Source: Candidatus Saccharimonadota bacterium
GTDB taxonomy: Bacteria; Patescibacteriota; Saccharimonadia; Saccharimonadales; Saccharimonadaceae
Assembly: GCA_017516075.1 (NCBI GenBank)
Contig: JAFWDS010000017.1
Coordinates: 1-63,482, forward strand
Length of the DNA: 63,482 bases
Reading direction: 5' to 3'
The notes under the pieces are model-generated. The model had not been told where the DNA came from. It did not search any database and was given only the letters and a program-made list of their open reading frames with translations. The position numbers and the translations under genes were made by a program. Positions 24,965 through 33,896 of the stretch are shown here, piece after piece; within the stretch, counting starts at the first letter, position 1, and the number at the start of each line of letters is the position of its first letter.

Positions 24965-26731
24965 ATGGAAGAAAAAACGATTCAGATTGCTGGTTCTATT
25001 ACTGTTGATGAGCTATCCAAAGCTCTGGGCCTTTCTGTGACCGATTTAATCGGCACTCTCTTTAAAAACGGCATCGTTGCCACTATTAATCAGCGCCTCG
25101 ATTTTGAGACCGCCTCTATTATTATTGATGAATTAGGCCTCAAAAACGTCAAACTCGAGCGCAAAAATACTTCTACCAAAACTTCCGATTATCACAGGGA
25201 ATTATCTGACAAAGCCGTACTGAGACCACCCGTCGTTGCAGTAATGGGTCATGTCGATCACGGCAAAACCACTCTTCTTGATACCTTGCTCAACAAGAAA
25301 ACCGTCGACGACGAAGCTGGTGGCATTACTCAGCACATCTCTGCTTACCAATTAAAACATAATGATCGCCTCATCACTTTCCTAGATACCCCAGGCCACG
25401 AAGCTTTCGCGGCAATTCGTCAACACGGCGCTATGCTTACCGATATTGTCGTTATCGTTGTTGCTGCCGATGACGGTGTCAAACCTCAGACTGTCGAGGC
25501 TATCAATTTCGCCAAATCTGCCAACGCCAAGATTATTGTCGCTATTAACAAAATCGACCGCGACGGCGCCGACATCAATCGCACTATGGCAGATCTTTCT
25601 CAAAATGGCCTGCAGCCGGAAGAATGGGGTGGCGATATCATCATGGTGCCGATTTCTGCCAAGCAGAATCAAAATCTCGACCAGCTTCTCGACATGATTC
25701 TCCTGACTGCCGATATTGAGGAGCTCAAAGCCGATGTCGACATCCCAGCCGAAGGTCTGGTAATTGAGTCTCACATGGAAGTCGGCAAAGGTTCTGTTGT
25801 GAATCTCTTAGTCACCGGCGGGGAATTAAAGACTGGCGAATTTATCGTCGCTGGCTCTACTTACGGCAAGATTCGCACAATGTTAGACTGGAAGGGTAAA
25901 CCTAAGGGTAAAGCCACTCCGTCTACCCCTGTTACAGTTACTGGCTTTAAGGAGCTTCCCGACTTTGGCGATAGATTTATTGAGGCTAAAGACGAAAAAA
26001 CTGCTCGTAAAATGGCACTCCTCAATGCTCAAGCTATCGCAAATGAGTCTGCTGATGCCAATGTTACTAGCTCCGACCTCCTTCGCATGATGAATGTCGC
26101 TGACAACACCAAGACCTTCAACGTCATCGTCAAGGGCGACGTCCTTGGTTCAGTTACTTCTGTTGTTGACAGCCTCCGCCTCATCGACACTCACGGCGAA
26201 ATCACCTTAAATATTGTTTCTACCGGCGTTGGCGACATCAACGAAAACGACGTTTACATGGCCGCCGGCGAGAATACCGTGATTTATGGCTTCAACGTCT
26301 CTGTTCCTATCAACATCTCCAAGATGGCGGCGCGCGACAATGTTCCGATTCGTACCTACAAGGTTATCTATGAGCTCCTCGATGATGCTAAACATGAGAT
26401 GGAGAGTTTATTAGATGCCGAAATTATCGAAGAAGACAAAGGTGAACTCAAGGTCTTAGGGGTTTTTCGTACCGAGAAGACCAACATTATCGCCGGCGGT
26501 GAAGTCTTAAGTGGCGACATCAAACCGGGCTATCTCGTCCGTGTTGTCCGTGACAAGAAGTACCTTGGCGAAGCCGAAGTCACTAGTGTCCAAAAGGAAA
26601 AAATGGACGTAAAAGAGCTGATTTCCGGCGAAACCGGCGGTCTCGCTCTTAAAACCACCTCCAGGATTGACCTTCAAATTGGTGATCGTCTCAAATTCTT
26701 TACTCGTGAATCCAAAAAACGTACTTTGTAA
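24965..26731 (+). CDS. infB: Translation initiation factor IF-2
   Basis: This ~588-aa GTPase delivers fMet-tRNA to the 30S subunit and promotes subunit joining. After a short IF2_N-like N-terminus the G domain shows GHVDHGKTT (G1, about residues 98-106), GGITQHI (G2), DTPGHEAF (G3), NKID (G4) and SAK (G5), followed by the beta-barrel domains and the fMet-binding C2 domain. It lacks the long N-terminal extension of E. coli IF-2. The ATG at 24965 has AAAGGAG 4-5 nt upstream and begins as family members do; longer in-frame starts would translate the leader hairpin. fmt and def lie just downstream. Confidence 0.95.
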   Translation: MEEKTIQIAGSITVDELSKALGLSVTDLIGTLFKNGIVATINQRLDFETASIIIDELGLKNVKLERKNTSTKTSDYHRELSDKAVLRPPVVAVMGHVDHGKTTLLDTLLNKKTVDDEAGGITQHISAYQLKHNDRLITFLDTPGHEAFAAIRQHGAMLTDIVVIVVAADDGVKPQTVEAINFAKSANAKIIVAINKIDRDGADINRTMADLSQNGLQPEEWGGDIIMVPISAKQNQNLDQLLDMILLTADIEELKADVDIPAEGLVIESHMEVGKGSVVNLLVTGGELKTGEFIVAGSTYGKIRTMLDWKGKPKGKATPSTPVTVTGFKELPDFGDRFIEAKDEKTARKMALLNAQAIANESADANVTSSDLLRMMNVADNTKTFNVIVKGDVLGSVTSVVDSLRLIDTHGEITLNIVSTGVGDINENDVYMAAGENTVIYGFNVSVPINISKMAARDNVPIRTYKVIYELLDDAKHEMESLLDAEIIEEDKGELKVLGVFRTEKTNIIAGGEVLSGDIKPGYLVRVVRDKKYLGEAEVTSVQKEKMDVKELISGETGGLALKTTSRIDLQIGDRLKFFTRESKKRTL

Positions 26732-26759
26732 CATAAGCTTTTTGTGCTACAATAAAAAT

Positions 26760-27059
26760 ATGGAATTTGACGATAATTTTTTACAAGAAATGGGTCTTTC
26801 CGCGATGCCGGAAGATCAGAAACAAAAGTTTTTAGATTACGTGCAAGAAGAATTAGAAGTTCGTATTGGTGAACGTATTTCTAGAGGTCTCACTAGAGAA
26901 CAATTAGATGAATTTGACGCCATCACCGACCAAGCCGGAGCGACCAAGTGGCTCGAAAAAAACCGCCCAGATTTTCGCGAAATCGTTGCTCGCACCATCG
27001 ATGAAATGAAAGCCGAAATCCGCGCTAATCGCGCTAGGCTTGTCGGCGCCGCGGAATAA
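26760..27059 (+). CDS. DUF5663-like small acidic protein (paralog 2)
   Basis: This 99-aa acidic helical protein is a paralog of the gene at 9629-9931; both share LT[RE]EQ...EF..IT[DE]..A..WL followed by a Pro-Asp-Phe segment and a helical tail. Here it follows infB. TACAAT (26748-26753) ends 6 nt before the ATG and no ribosome binding site is present, so a leaderless mRNA is predicted. The function is unknown. It ends 1 nt before the convergent fmt stop, with no space for a terminator. Confidence 0.75.
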   Translation: MEFDDNFLQEMGLSAMPEDQKQKFLDYVQEELEVRIGERISRGLTREQLDEFDAITDQAGATKWLEKNRPDFREIVARTIDEMKAEIRANRARLVGAAE

Positions 27060-27060
27060 T

Positions 27061-27849
27061 CTACCTCTTATACCCATTCAAAAACGCTTTAGTATCCATC
27101 GGTTTGCGGCCTTCTGGTTGTAATCTGTCGATAGCCACTACACCGCCATCGGCGCAGGGAATTGAAAGAGTCGCTGTTTCACCTTGCTTTAATACGTGCG
27201 CCTCTAAAATGATGCATTTTGTGCCGTAGAACGTATATTTCGGTTTCGGAAACCCCTGAAATGCCACGATTTTGCGAAAAGTTTGCTCCGCCGTATCTGT
27301 TTCCGGTGTTAATTCTCCCATAGATTTTTCTAATTTTCCGCAAAAAGTCGCCTTCAAATCATCTTGTAAAACTGGTTTTGGTAAATTCGCCAGATTATCG
27401 CATATCCATTTCGCCCCCGTTTCTGCTAATGCTTTGTAAATTTCATCTTTACAAATTGGCAAATCGGAAAGTGTCGTCTGGTAATAAATCGGCCCTGCAT
27501 CCATCGCTTTGACTAGCTTCATTACAGATACGGAAAACTCTGAATCCCCAGCTAGAATCGCACTTTCTATCGGCGAGGCACCTCTAAAAGAAGGCAATAG
27601 GGAAGGATGGATGTTTAAAATCCCTTCTGGCTCAAACAAATCCAAAACATCAGATTTAATCAACACTCCAAATGACGCCAACACACCATGCGCTTCTGGA
27701 ACCTCATTTTTAAGCCGACAAACTTCCTCTAAATCCTCTTTACGTCTTGCATGAAAAACCACCTCGCATTTCTCTGAAACAACCCCTAGCGCATACTCCG
27801 CCAGAGGTCCATTACCGAAAAAAATAATCTTCTCTCTAAGCATGAACAT
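27061..27849 (-). CDS. fmt: Methionyl-tRNA formyltransferase
   Basis: This ~262-aa enzyme formylates initiator Met-tRNA using 10-formyl-THF. The formyltransferase core is clear: NIHPSLLPSFRGASPIESA (about residues 95-113) with the catalytic Asn and His, and the Asp within VKAMDAGPIYYQT. The C-terminal OB-like domain is shorter than in E. coli (315 aa). TATAAT (27862-27857) lies 7 nt before the ATG at 27849, predicting a leaderless mRNA; an upstream start would cross the -10 box. It forms a functional group with infB and def. Confidence 0.9.
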   Translation of the reverse strand: MFMLREKIIFFGNGPLAEYALGVVSEKCEVVFHARRKEDLEEVCRLKNEVPEAHGVLASFGVLIKSDVLDLFEPEGILNIHPSLLPSFRGASPIESAILAGDSEFSVSVMKLVKAMDAGPIYYQTTLSDLPICKDEIYKALAETGAKWICDNLANLPKPVLQDDLKATFCGKLEKSMGELTPETDTAEQTFRKIVAFQGFPKPKYTFYGTKCIILEAHVLKQGETATLSIPCADGGVVAIDRLQPEGRKPMDTKAFLNGYKR

Positions 27850-27859
27850 CCCTCGGATT

Positions 27860-27984
27860 ATAAAATGGATTATCATGAGTACTATACAAGGAAAGGTTGA
27901 GTAGCGGAATGAGCCGTACTAGGCGTACGGCGAATGAGCAACGGAGACCTTGACGAAGTAGAGTGCCATGATAATTCATTTTAT
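27860..27984. repeat. 125-bp palindrome between def and fmt
   Basis: The 18-bp arms (27860-27877 with 27967-27984, one mismatch) enclose an AAGGT/ACCTT stem and GCCGTAC/GTACGGC. The right arm includes the def stop codon and the left arm touches the fmt -10 box, so the palindrome exactly fills the space between the two genes. It may terminate def transcription. Confidence 0.75.
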
Positions 27985-28553
27985 TCCTCGCCCCAGAGTT
28001 TTTTATTGTTATCAATCTTCTTTTCATAATCCACCGGAATCAAATCGCCTTTTTCGTCCATCTCATAAAACGCGTCTTTCACTCCCTTAATATGATCAAT
28101 AAACAAAATCCCATTCAAGTGATCAATCTCATGTAGAAGTGTTCGCGCAAGCTCATCTGTAGCCTTGATTCTCACCTCTGTTCCATCTTCCAACTTCGCC
28201 TTTACGCGTACCTTGGTCTCTCTAGGCACCATCCCATAAATAGAAGGGACCGAAAGACACCCTTCATAATCCGTCTTAACTTTACCTTCCGCCCTAATCA
28301 CCTCTGGGTTAATCAGTGCTGTAAAAGAGGCGTTTTTCTTATCCTCCATATCGTCGCGAATGATGATGATTCGCTTCAAAACCCCCATCTGAGGCGCCGC
28401 CATCGCCGCCGAGAGCTCATAAGGGTGTTCTTTCTCCCAATCCAGAGATAATTTCCGCATATCAGCAATAATCCCGCGAATTTCGTCATCAATTTCGCGG
28501 ACTTTTTCTGACTTCTCCCTGAGGCGCGCATCCGGCGTGGTAATTATTTTCAT
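27981..28553 (-). CDS. def: Peptide deformylase
   Basis: This ~190-aa metalloenzyme removes the N-formyl group from nascent proteins. The motifs are AAMAAPQMG (motif I, where GxGLAAxQ is usual), EGCLSVP (motif II, with the metal Cys) and HEIDHLNG (motif III, HExxH). The Gly-to-Ala change in motif I is a small oddity. I use the ATG at 28553 (MKIITTPD start); TATAAT (28565-28560) ends 6 nt upstream without a ribosome binding site, so the mRNA is predicted leaderless. It lies next to fmt. Confidence 0.92.
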   Translation of the reverse strand: MKIITTPDARLREKSEKVREIDDEIRGIIADMRKLSLDWEKEHPYELSAAMAAPQMGVLKRIIIIRDDMEDKKNASFTALINPEVIRAEGKVKTDYEGCLSVPSIYGMVPRETKVRVKAKLEDGTEVRIKATDELARTLLHEIDHLNGILFIDHIKGVKDAFYEMDEKGDLIPVDYEKKIDNNKKLWGEE

Positions 28554-28644
28554 AAGCCCATTATACCATACTCTAGGGGTAATGTGAAGCAAAGAGTGGG
28601 GAAATGATTTATTAAAAGAATTATAAGTATGTTATAATAAGTTT

Positions 28645-30537
28645 ATGCTAAAAGGGAATAACACTGCGTTTGAAACGGATGATTATACAGGGATACAAAG
28701 TACCCACAAGGTAAAATCGAATCCAGTCAGTATTGTCTTAGGTGGTTTAGTTGCTGTCGCTATCATCTCTGGGTTCTATCTATTTGACTCTTTTGTTTCT
28801 GCTGGGACTGGCTTAGTAGACGAAATCAACATTACCATCCCAGTTTCCTGTACACTATCCGGTACGGGTATGAATACTCACAATGCCAATATAGCTAACG
28901 GCACCTACACTGCAGACGTTGGCGCTACTACTCTTAAAGCCTTCTGTAATGATAGCGAAGGTTTCGCCATTTACGCTACTGGCTATACGGAAAACACCAT
29001 AGGAGAAACCAACAGCAACAAACTAGTAGGAGCTTCCACTAACACCACAATAGAAACCGGTACAGCTACTACGGCGGGTAACCCAGATGTGTCTAACTGG
29101 GCCATGAAACTGTCCACAGATGCAAATGCCACCTACCCAATCACTCTAGACAATAGCTTTAATGCTTATCACGCAGTTCCAAATACCTACACTAAAGTAG
29201 CTCATAGGAACTCTGGTACAGGCATAGGCGCATCAGCTACTGGTGCAGAGCTCACCACTACCTACGCTGCTTACGTGTCAAAAACCCAGCCCGCCGACAC
29301 CTACGCTGGCCAAGTCATCTACACCCTCGTTCATCCTGCTAGTGAAGAACCACTACAACCTCGTGCCGCATCCCCAGGGTGTATCAGCTATTGGCCCAAT
29401 GCGCACGGAGTTGTTGATACCATGGGAGACGATTGTGGCGGCAGTAGTAGTGGAGGCGGATATGGTAATAATGTTGTACTATCCTCGCTTTGGGCAAACA
29501 ACTTTCAGCATCCAGGTTATGGTTTTGCTGGTTGGTCCGACAAGTTTGACTGGGTTATAAATGAGAACGATATAAACGGCAACGGTACTGGGGTTAACGA
29601 GGGCTATCATATCTATGGTCCTAATGCTTCATTCACCACTCCATCTAATATTTTAACCAAAGGTCTCTCGCTCTACGCTATCTGGGTTCCAAGCTCTGGC
29701 GATTTTCAGGACTTTAGCTGCCCGAACAATTCTGCTATGCCTATAGGCACTATTACTGCACTAAGAGATCAAAGAGATGATAATGTCTATACGATAGCTA
29801 AATTAGCTGATGGTAAATGCTGGATGACGGAAAACCTCAGGCTAGACGATACAGCAGCTCATAACTCAGACGGCTCCCTAGCTCAAGGCTACAATTCGAG
29901 TTTTGTAGGCCTAGCCAATCCAGAAGATTCTAATTTTAACAACGCTGACCCACCAGTAGCCAATAGTTTATATAGTCCATCAACCTCTGAAGGCAAAATA
30001 GTTATAGGGACAGATAACTACTCATATGCCAGAATGCCACGCTATAATAACCAAAATACAGCAAATCCAGTCGCTAACATGACCATCTGGGACAATTCAA
30101 ATAATGTGTATTCTGTAGGCAACTATTACACCTGGGCCTCCAGTATTGCGGATACCAACTATCATACTAACGGCACGTACTCTGAAACATCTATTTGTCC
30201 TACTGGTTGGCATATTCCTTACGGTAGAGATCGCACCGGTAATGGAGGGGGGAATACTGCTGGTGGGTTCTATTATCTGAACTATAAAATAAATAATAAT
30301 CAAAGCATTACGAATGCTACAGCGAGTAAAAAATTCAGAGATTATCCCAATAATTTCATTTACTCTGGTCGCTTCAATGGTTCATCTGTGATTCTTTTAG
30401 GTGATAGTAGTTGGTATTGGTCCAGTACAGGGTTCAATTCCGACCAAACATACTATTTTTTTCTATATAGCTCTAATGCCTCGTTTAATACTAGTATCGG
30501 CAAGTATAACGGCCTATCGATTAGATGTGTGCAATAA
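28645..30537 (+). CDS. FISUMP-domain surface protein
   Basis: This 630-aa protein is predicted to be exported or anchored through a hydrophobic segment at about residues 26-50. A beta-rich N-terminal region (Ala/Thr/Asn-rich, about 50-235) is followed by a Gly/Ser linker. The C-terminal FISUMP domain runs from about residue 370 to the end, with DQRDDNVYTIAKLADGKCWM, a YTWAS segment, CPTGWHIP and the final SIRCVQ. Such domains are used as adhesin-like or structural surface modules. TATAAT (28633-28638) ends 6 nt before the ATG, so a leaderless mRNA is predicted. Related genes lie at 53536 and 61856. Confidence 0.8.
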   Translation: MLKGNNTAFETDDYTGIQSTHKVKSNPVSIVLGGLVAVAIISGFYLFDSFVSAGTGLVDEINITIPVSCTLSGTGMNTHNANIANGTYTADVGATTLKAFCNDSEGFAIYATGYTENTIGETNSNKLVGASTNTTIETGTATTAGNPDVSNWAMKLSTDANATYPITLDNSFNAYHAVPNTYTKVAHRNSGTGIGASATGAELTTTYAAYVSKTQPADTYAGQVIYTLVHPASEEPLQPRAASPGCISYWPNAHGVVDTMGDDCGGSSSGGGYGNNVVLSSLWANNFQHPGYGFAGWSDKFDWVINENDINGNGTGVNEGYHIYGPNASFTTPSNILTKGLSLYAIWVPSSGDFQDFSCPNNSAMPIGTITALRDQRDDNVYTIAKLADGKCWMTENLRLDDTAAHNSDGSLAQGYNSSFVGLANPEDSNFNNADPPVANSLYSPSTSEGKIVIGTDNYSYARMPRYNNQNTANPVANMTIWDNSNNVYSVGNYYTWASSIADTNYHTNGTYSETSICPTGWHIPYGRDRTGNGGGNTAGGFYYLNYKINNNQSITNATASKKFRDYPNNFIYSGRFNGSSVILLGDSSWYWSSTGFNSDQTYYFFLYSSNASFNTSIGKYNGLSIRCVQ

Positions 30538-30643
30538 TTACTTTTTGAATTATTATAGTCAAATTATCTAGTAATCATCGAAACAATTTACAAATATCCA
30601 TTTGTCATCTTTCACTAACTATTGAAAAGGATAGATTTATAGT

Positions 30644-30800
30644 CTGTTGTAGTCTCTACAATTTTTCAGCGCATGAGCGACCCTCCTGAGTGCTTCATAG
30701 ATAAACATTACGCAGGGGCGGCAAGAATCAATTAGCTTTGTTAAAACATTGCAATAATGCATAAGGAGCGAATGCCTGACAAAAATTGTAGAGACGACAG
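30644..30800. repeat. Palindromic repeat B (full copy)
   Basis: The 15-bp arms 30652-30666 and 30781-30795 are perfect, and CTG/CAG pairs extend them. The interior shares with element A (48859-49098) the words CCTGAGTG, GGYGGCAAGAATCAAT, a TGCAAT-like word and TGAC before the closing arm. No reading frame is apparent. It lies upstream of the toxin-antitoxin genes. Confidence 0.75.
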
Positions 30801-30852
30801 CGGACCAAGTCGAGTTCTGAAAATAGAGTGATGATTGATTGGAGACTGCATA

Positions 30853-30905
30853 AAGCGCTCGCATCTGACGGATTTTGTAAAAACCATCAACAGAACAAGT
30901 CCAGC
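30853..30905. repeat. Partial copy of the A/B repeat (right half)
   Basis: GCATCTGACGGATTTTGT followed by CAACAGAACAAGTCCA matches 49029-49067 of element A almost exactly. Only the right half is present, right after full copy B. Confidence 0.75.
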
Positions 30906-30947
30906 GAAGAAAACTAATGGAGTTTGTTTTAATGACGGAGACTAGTA

Positions 30948-30976
30948 TTGACAATGTACTAAATATGTCATACAAT
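30948..30976 (+). promoter_or_regulatory. Promoter of the toxin-antitoxin operon
   Basis: TTGACA (30948-30953), a 17-nt spacer and TACAAT (30971-30976), followed by CAAGGAG before the antitoxin ATG. Confidence 0.8.
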
Positions 30977-30993
30977 ACTTTCAAGGAGAATAT

Positions 30994-31272
30994 ATGTACG
31001 ACACAGCAATCACATTTAGAACCAATAGCAAAACAAAAGCAGAAGCTCAAAAGGTTTTTTCAGAGCTTGGACTAGATCTAAGTACCGCCCTTAACATTTT
31101 TCTAGCCAAAGCTACCCGCACCAAGAGTATTCCTTTTGATATAGCTTACGAAGACGAAACCCCAAACGCCGAAACCCTCGCTGCCATCAAGGAAACTTAC
31201 GAGCATCCAGAACGACTAGAAGGTCCTTACACCACCAAGAAAGAAATAGTGGAGGCTTTACGTCGTGCTTAA
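30994..31272 (+). CDS. RelB/DinJ-family antitoxin
   Basis: This 92-aa antitoxin has an N-terminal ribbon-helix-helix segment (AITFRTNSKTKAEAQKVFSE and SELGLDLSTALNIFL) that would bind its own promoter, and a C-terminal acidic and then basic tail (about residues 45-92) that wraps the toxin. It is the first gene of a two-gene operon with its own promoter; the toxin start overlaps its 3' end by 8 nt, as is usual for RelBE/DinJ-YafQ pairs. Autorepression by the RelB-toxin complex is expected from the family. Confidence 0.88.
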   Translation: MYDTAITFRTNSKTKAEAQKVFSELGLDLSTALNIFLAKATRTKSIPFDIAYEDETPNAETLAAIKETYEHPERLEGPYTTKKEIVEALRRA

Positions 31273-31543
31273 AGTCCACCTTTCAAACCATTTTCGTAAA
31301 GATCTAGCGAAAATGAAAAAGCGTGGGCTAAACGAAAGAAAATTAGAAAAAGTAGTTCTGATGCTGGCAAACAAAAAACAGTTACCTCCCAAGTATCGTG
31401 ACCATGCGCTCAAAGATTCACGTAACTTCAAAAACGTCCGAGAGTGCCATATCGAGCCAGACTGGCTCCTTGTCTATAGGATAGAAAACGATACGCTAAC
31501 CCTATTTCTTATGCGCACCGGTAGCCACAGTGATTTGTTTTAA
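31265..31543 (+). CDS. yafQ: YafQ-like mRNA interferase toxin
   Basis: This 92-aa RelE-superfamily toxin is of the YafQ type, which cleaves mRNA in the ribosomal A site. The conserved DHALK, RECHIEPDWLLVYRI and TGSHSDLF segments are intact; the latter contain the catalytic His residues and the C-terminal Phe. The GTG start at 31265 lies in the antitoxin 3' end, so translation is coupled. All key residues are present, so the toxin is probably active. The palindromic repeats A/B just upstream suggest a recombination-prone site. Confidence 0.9.
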   Translation: MLKVHLSNHFRKDLAKMKKRGLNERKLEKVVLMLANKKQLPPKYRDHALKDSRNFKNVRECHIEPDWLLVYRIENDTLTLFLMRTGSHSDLF

Positions 31544-31551
31544 CTAGAGCC

Positions 31552-32274
31552 TTAATCGTTATAAACTCTCTTCATATACAGCGTTTTCGGTATCATCGAC
31601 ATCGCCTCGCTAGTGGCGTCAGAATCCAATTTTACAGAGTAGATCACTGCATATACTTTGCCGTCTAGCTCTGTTGCATAAGCCAGCATAGAACCATTTT
31701 CACCCTCGACCCACTCTGTGCCATTCATTTCATACTCATCATCGTTGATATCTAGGTAAGGGCTCTTCTTGAGCAAATACGCTTCTGGCGACAGGGAAGT
31801 TTTCTCCGCATAGACCACCACCTGTGCCCAGCCGTCATCATCTGTCAGATTAAAAGTATAGGCTCCATCCGCATTTTTTCCGCCAGCTTCAAACTCTTTC
31901 GGTAGATAAAACTCCAAATCATCCACTTCTGCCAAAATGCCATTTACTTTCACCCTTGTATTTGGGTTTTCGATAATATCATCATCAGAGGAACCTGTCT
32001 GTGGCTTTTCGGTTTTACCACCAGTGGTCGTGCCTCCACCATCTGTAATCATTCCAGGTGCCTCGTTTCCGGCGCCGCTGAATCTGATTACTCCAGTAGC
32101 AGCCAAAATTGCAAAAGTAATCACAAAACAACCCAGCGCCGTCGCTAGTACAGCGATTGCAATTGTCTTACCATCACCATTGCCACCACCAATATCACCA
32201 CCGGTGTTTTTATTATCACCAGGCTCCACCTTGGCTACCTCTTTTTCTGCTTTTTTAACTGTTTCTTCGGGCAT
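31552..32274 (-). CDS. Membrane-anchored exported protein, unknown
   Basis: This 240-aa protein has an acidic, Gly-rich cytoplasmic N-terminus and one transmembrane helix (about residues 35-60), followed by a Gly/Thr/Glu linker and a ~130-residue extracellular domain that I cannot assign. AAAGGAGG lies before the ATG. It begins 21 nt after the stop of the bile-salt-hydrolase-like gene on the same strand, so the two are probably one operon and may act in the same envelope process. Confidence 0.65.
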   Translation of the reverse strand: MPEETVKKAEKEVAKVEPGDNKNTGGDIGGGNGDGKTIAIAVLATALGCFVITFAILAATGVIRFSGAGNEAPGMITDGGGTTTGGKTEKPQTGSSDDDIIENPNTRVKVNGILAEVDDLEFYLPKEFEAGGKNADGAYTFNLTDDDGWAQVVVYAEKTSLSPEAYLLKKSPYLDINDDEYEMNGTEWVEGENGSMLAYATELDGKVYAVIYSVKLDSDATSEAMSMIPKTLYMKRVYND

Positions 32275-32295
32275 TTTGACCTCCTTTTGCCATCA

Positions 32296-33243
32296 TTAAG
32301 CTATTATTAATTCCTTTGAATCGAGTTTCTGATCCTTCAGCGTCACACTTTGAATCGCCGGGTCCTCATAGGTATTGTAGTAATATGTCTGAGTAGCTGT
32401 CGAATACCCACCAGTATAAACTGTTTTCTCAAAAGCACCATCTGCCATTGCGGCGCCACCATCAATCATCGCTACGCCTGCTAGAGTATGGAACAACCGC
32501 GACACATTTGTTGCCTCATCTGGCTGCACTGGGTAATGTGTATTGAGATACGCCACACGGATAAATCTATCCGTAGAATAGAATCCGCCAGGGAGTCCGC
32601 GCATCAAAGAACCTGACCCAAACGCCGTCATGACAGCCTTACCCCATTTCACCCCTTTCGGCATCACAGGGAAGAGATTCATATAATTACGCAGATTCTC
32701 TTTGTGCCAAGCATAGCCAGGTTGATTCGTCAAAATATCTACCTCGTTGTCAAAAATCTCCATCCCGGCCGACGTATATTCCACTACGATCGACCTCTTA
32801 GCATCCCCAATCAACCAATGAAGCTCGGATACCGGATATTGCTCGTTGATTGGTTTTGCCACTATCGCTACATTGCGGAGAGCTTTTTCCACTTCATCCA
32901 CAGTCTTAAAATTCAAAGCTACCCACAGCGGAAACTCATAAGCCGCCACATTAGTCTTGCCGTCCACCGCCGAAGGGGCATATGCAGCATAACCAGGGAA
33001 ATTCAGCCCTGCAACCGCCAGACCATGCTCATTTGCGCAGTCAAAATACAGAGGCGTATTCTCTGCCACAATTCCCATGCCAATCACCGCTGGTGAATTT
33101 GCCATTTCCCCCAGGAATGCTGATTTGTATTTATAACCTCTCGGCGTAATCACCACCTTTTGTCCATATCCTACCGACCAGTCCAAATTCCGCCCAAAAT
33201 ACATGTTTCCTGCACCATCGCTAAACCTCACCCCTGTACACAT
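32296..33243 (-). CDS. Choloylglycine hydrolase / penicillin V acylase family
   Basis: This 315-aa Ntn-hydrolase cleaves linear amide bonds, for example conjugated bile salts, penicillin V or acyl-homoserine lactones. The catalytic set can be placed: Cys2 (nucleophile after Met removal), Arg18 and Asp21 in GRNLDW, the Asn in NEHGLAVAGLN, Asn in LTNQP, and Arg in STDRFIR. There is no signal peptide, as in intracellular bile salt hydrolases. AAAAGGAGG lies before the ATG. It is divergent from a TetR-like gene that could regulate it. The presence of this family suggests life in a gut or oral community and possible transfer from Firmicutes or Actinobacteria. Confidence 0.88.
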   Translation of the reverse strand: MCTGVRFSDGAGNMYFGRNLDWSVGYGQKVVITPRGYKYKSAFLGEMANSPAVIGMGIVAENTPLYFDCANEHGLAVAGLNFPGYAAYAPSAVDGKTNVAAYEFPLWVALNFKTVDEVEKALRNVAIVAKPINEQYPVSELHWLIGDAKRSIVVEYTSAGMEIFDNEVDILTNQPGYAWHKENLRNYMNLFPVMPKGVKWGKAVMTAFGSGSLMRGLPGGFYSTDRFIRVAYLNTHYPVQPDEATNVSRLFHTLAGVAMIDGGAAMADGAFEKTVYTGGYSTATQTYYYNTYEDPAIQSVTLKDQKLDSKELIIA

Positions 33244-33332
33244 TTTTCCTCCTTTTATTTTATCCTTACGCCTATTTTATCACATTTTAAAACGCTCTTG
33301 TATTTTTTTAACCGCCAAACTATAATAAACCC

Positions 33333-33896
33333 ATGAAAACTAGCGACATAACAGAGAAGCGCATGCAAAATAGGCGCTTTTTTAAAACCGAGCGCGCCAT
33401 CTTTGTCGCCTATTACAAATTCAAAGACTACCCTAGCGCCAAGAAGCTGGCATGGACTGCTGGCGTCTCTCGTTCCACTCTCTATCGTCACCACAAAAAA
33501 GTGCAATCTATCCCCGCAGATTACGAGGATTATCTATTAAAAAACTACACCAGAACTATCAAAAAGTTTCTCAAGAATGATTCCAGCCTCAAGATTATCT
33601 TCTTGCGCACCCTTATTTTTATCACGAATAACAGGGAATTTTTCGGAATTCTTTTCAAAGATAATCGCAAAGAAATCATCAAAAGGATGTTTGAGTGTCT
33701 CAAGCCGAGAATCCTTGACGAGTGGCATCTCTCTGGAGATATCGACAAAATGTACAGCGTCTACAAGAATGGCATTCTTGGCATCATAGAGATGTGGCAC
33801 AAACAAAAGTTCGCCAACAACCGCCTAGAACCCATTCTGAATGATATTTTATATCTAACTCGGGCTTCGCGCCGCCACCTTTTACCTCTACAATAA
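33333..33896 (+). CDS. TetR-like transcription regulator
   Basis: This 187-aa protein has an N-terminal helix-turn-helix at about residues 30-55 (SAKKLAWTAGVSRSTLYRHH), which resembles the TetR DNA-binding domain, and a helical C-terminal part without recognised ligand motifs. TATAAT (33321-33326) ends 6 nt before the ATG, so the mRNA is predicted leaderless. It is divergent from the bile-salt-hydrolase-like operon over a ~90-bp shared region and is the natural candidate for its regulator. Its 3' end overlaps the convergent priA gene by 9 nt. Confidence 0.65.
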   Translation: MKTSDITEKRMQNRRFFKTERAIFVAYYKFKDYPSAKKLAWTAGVSRSTLYRHHKKVQSIPADYEDYLLKNYTRTIKKFLKNDSSLKIIFLRTLIFITNNREFFGILFKDNRKEIIKRMFECLKPRILDEWHLSGDIDKMYSVYKNGILGIIEMWHKQKFANNRLEPILNDILYLTRASRRHLLPLQ

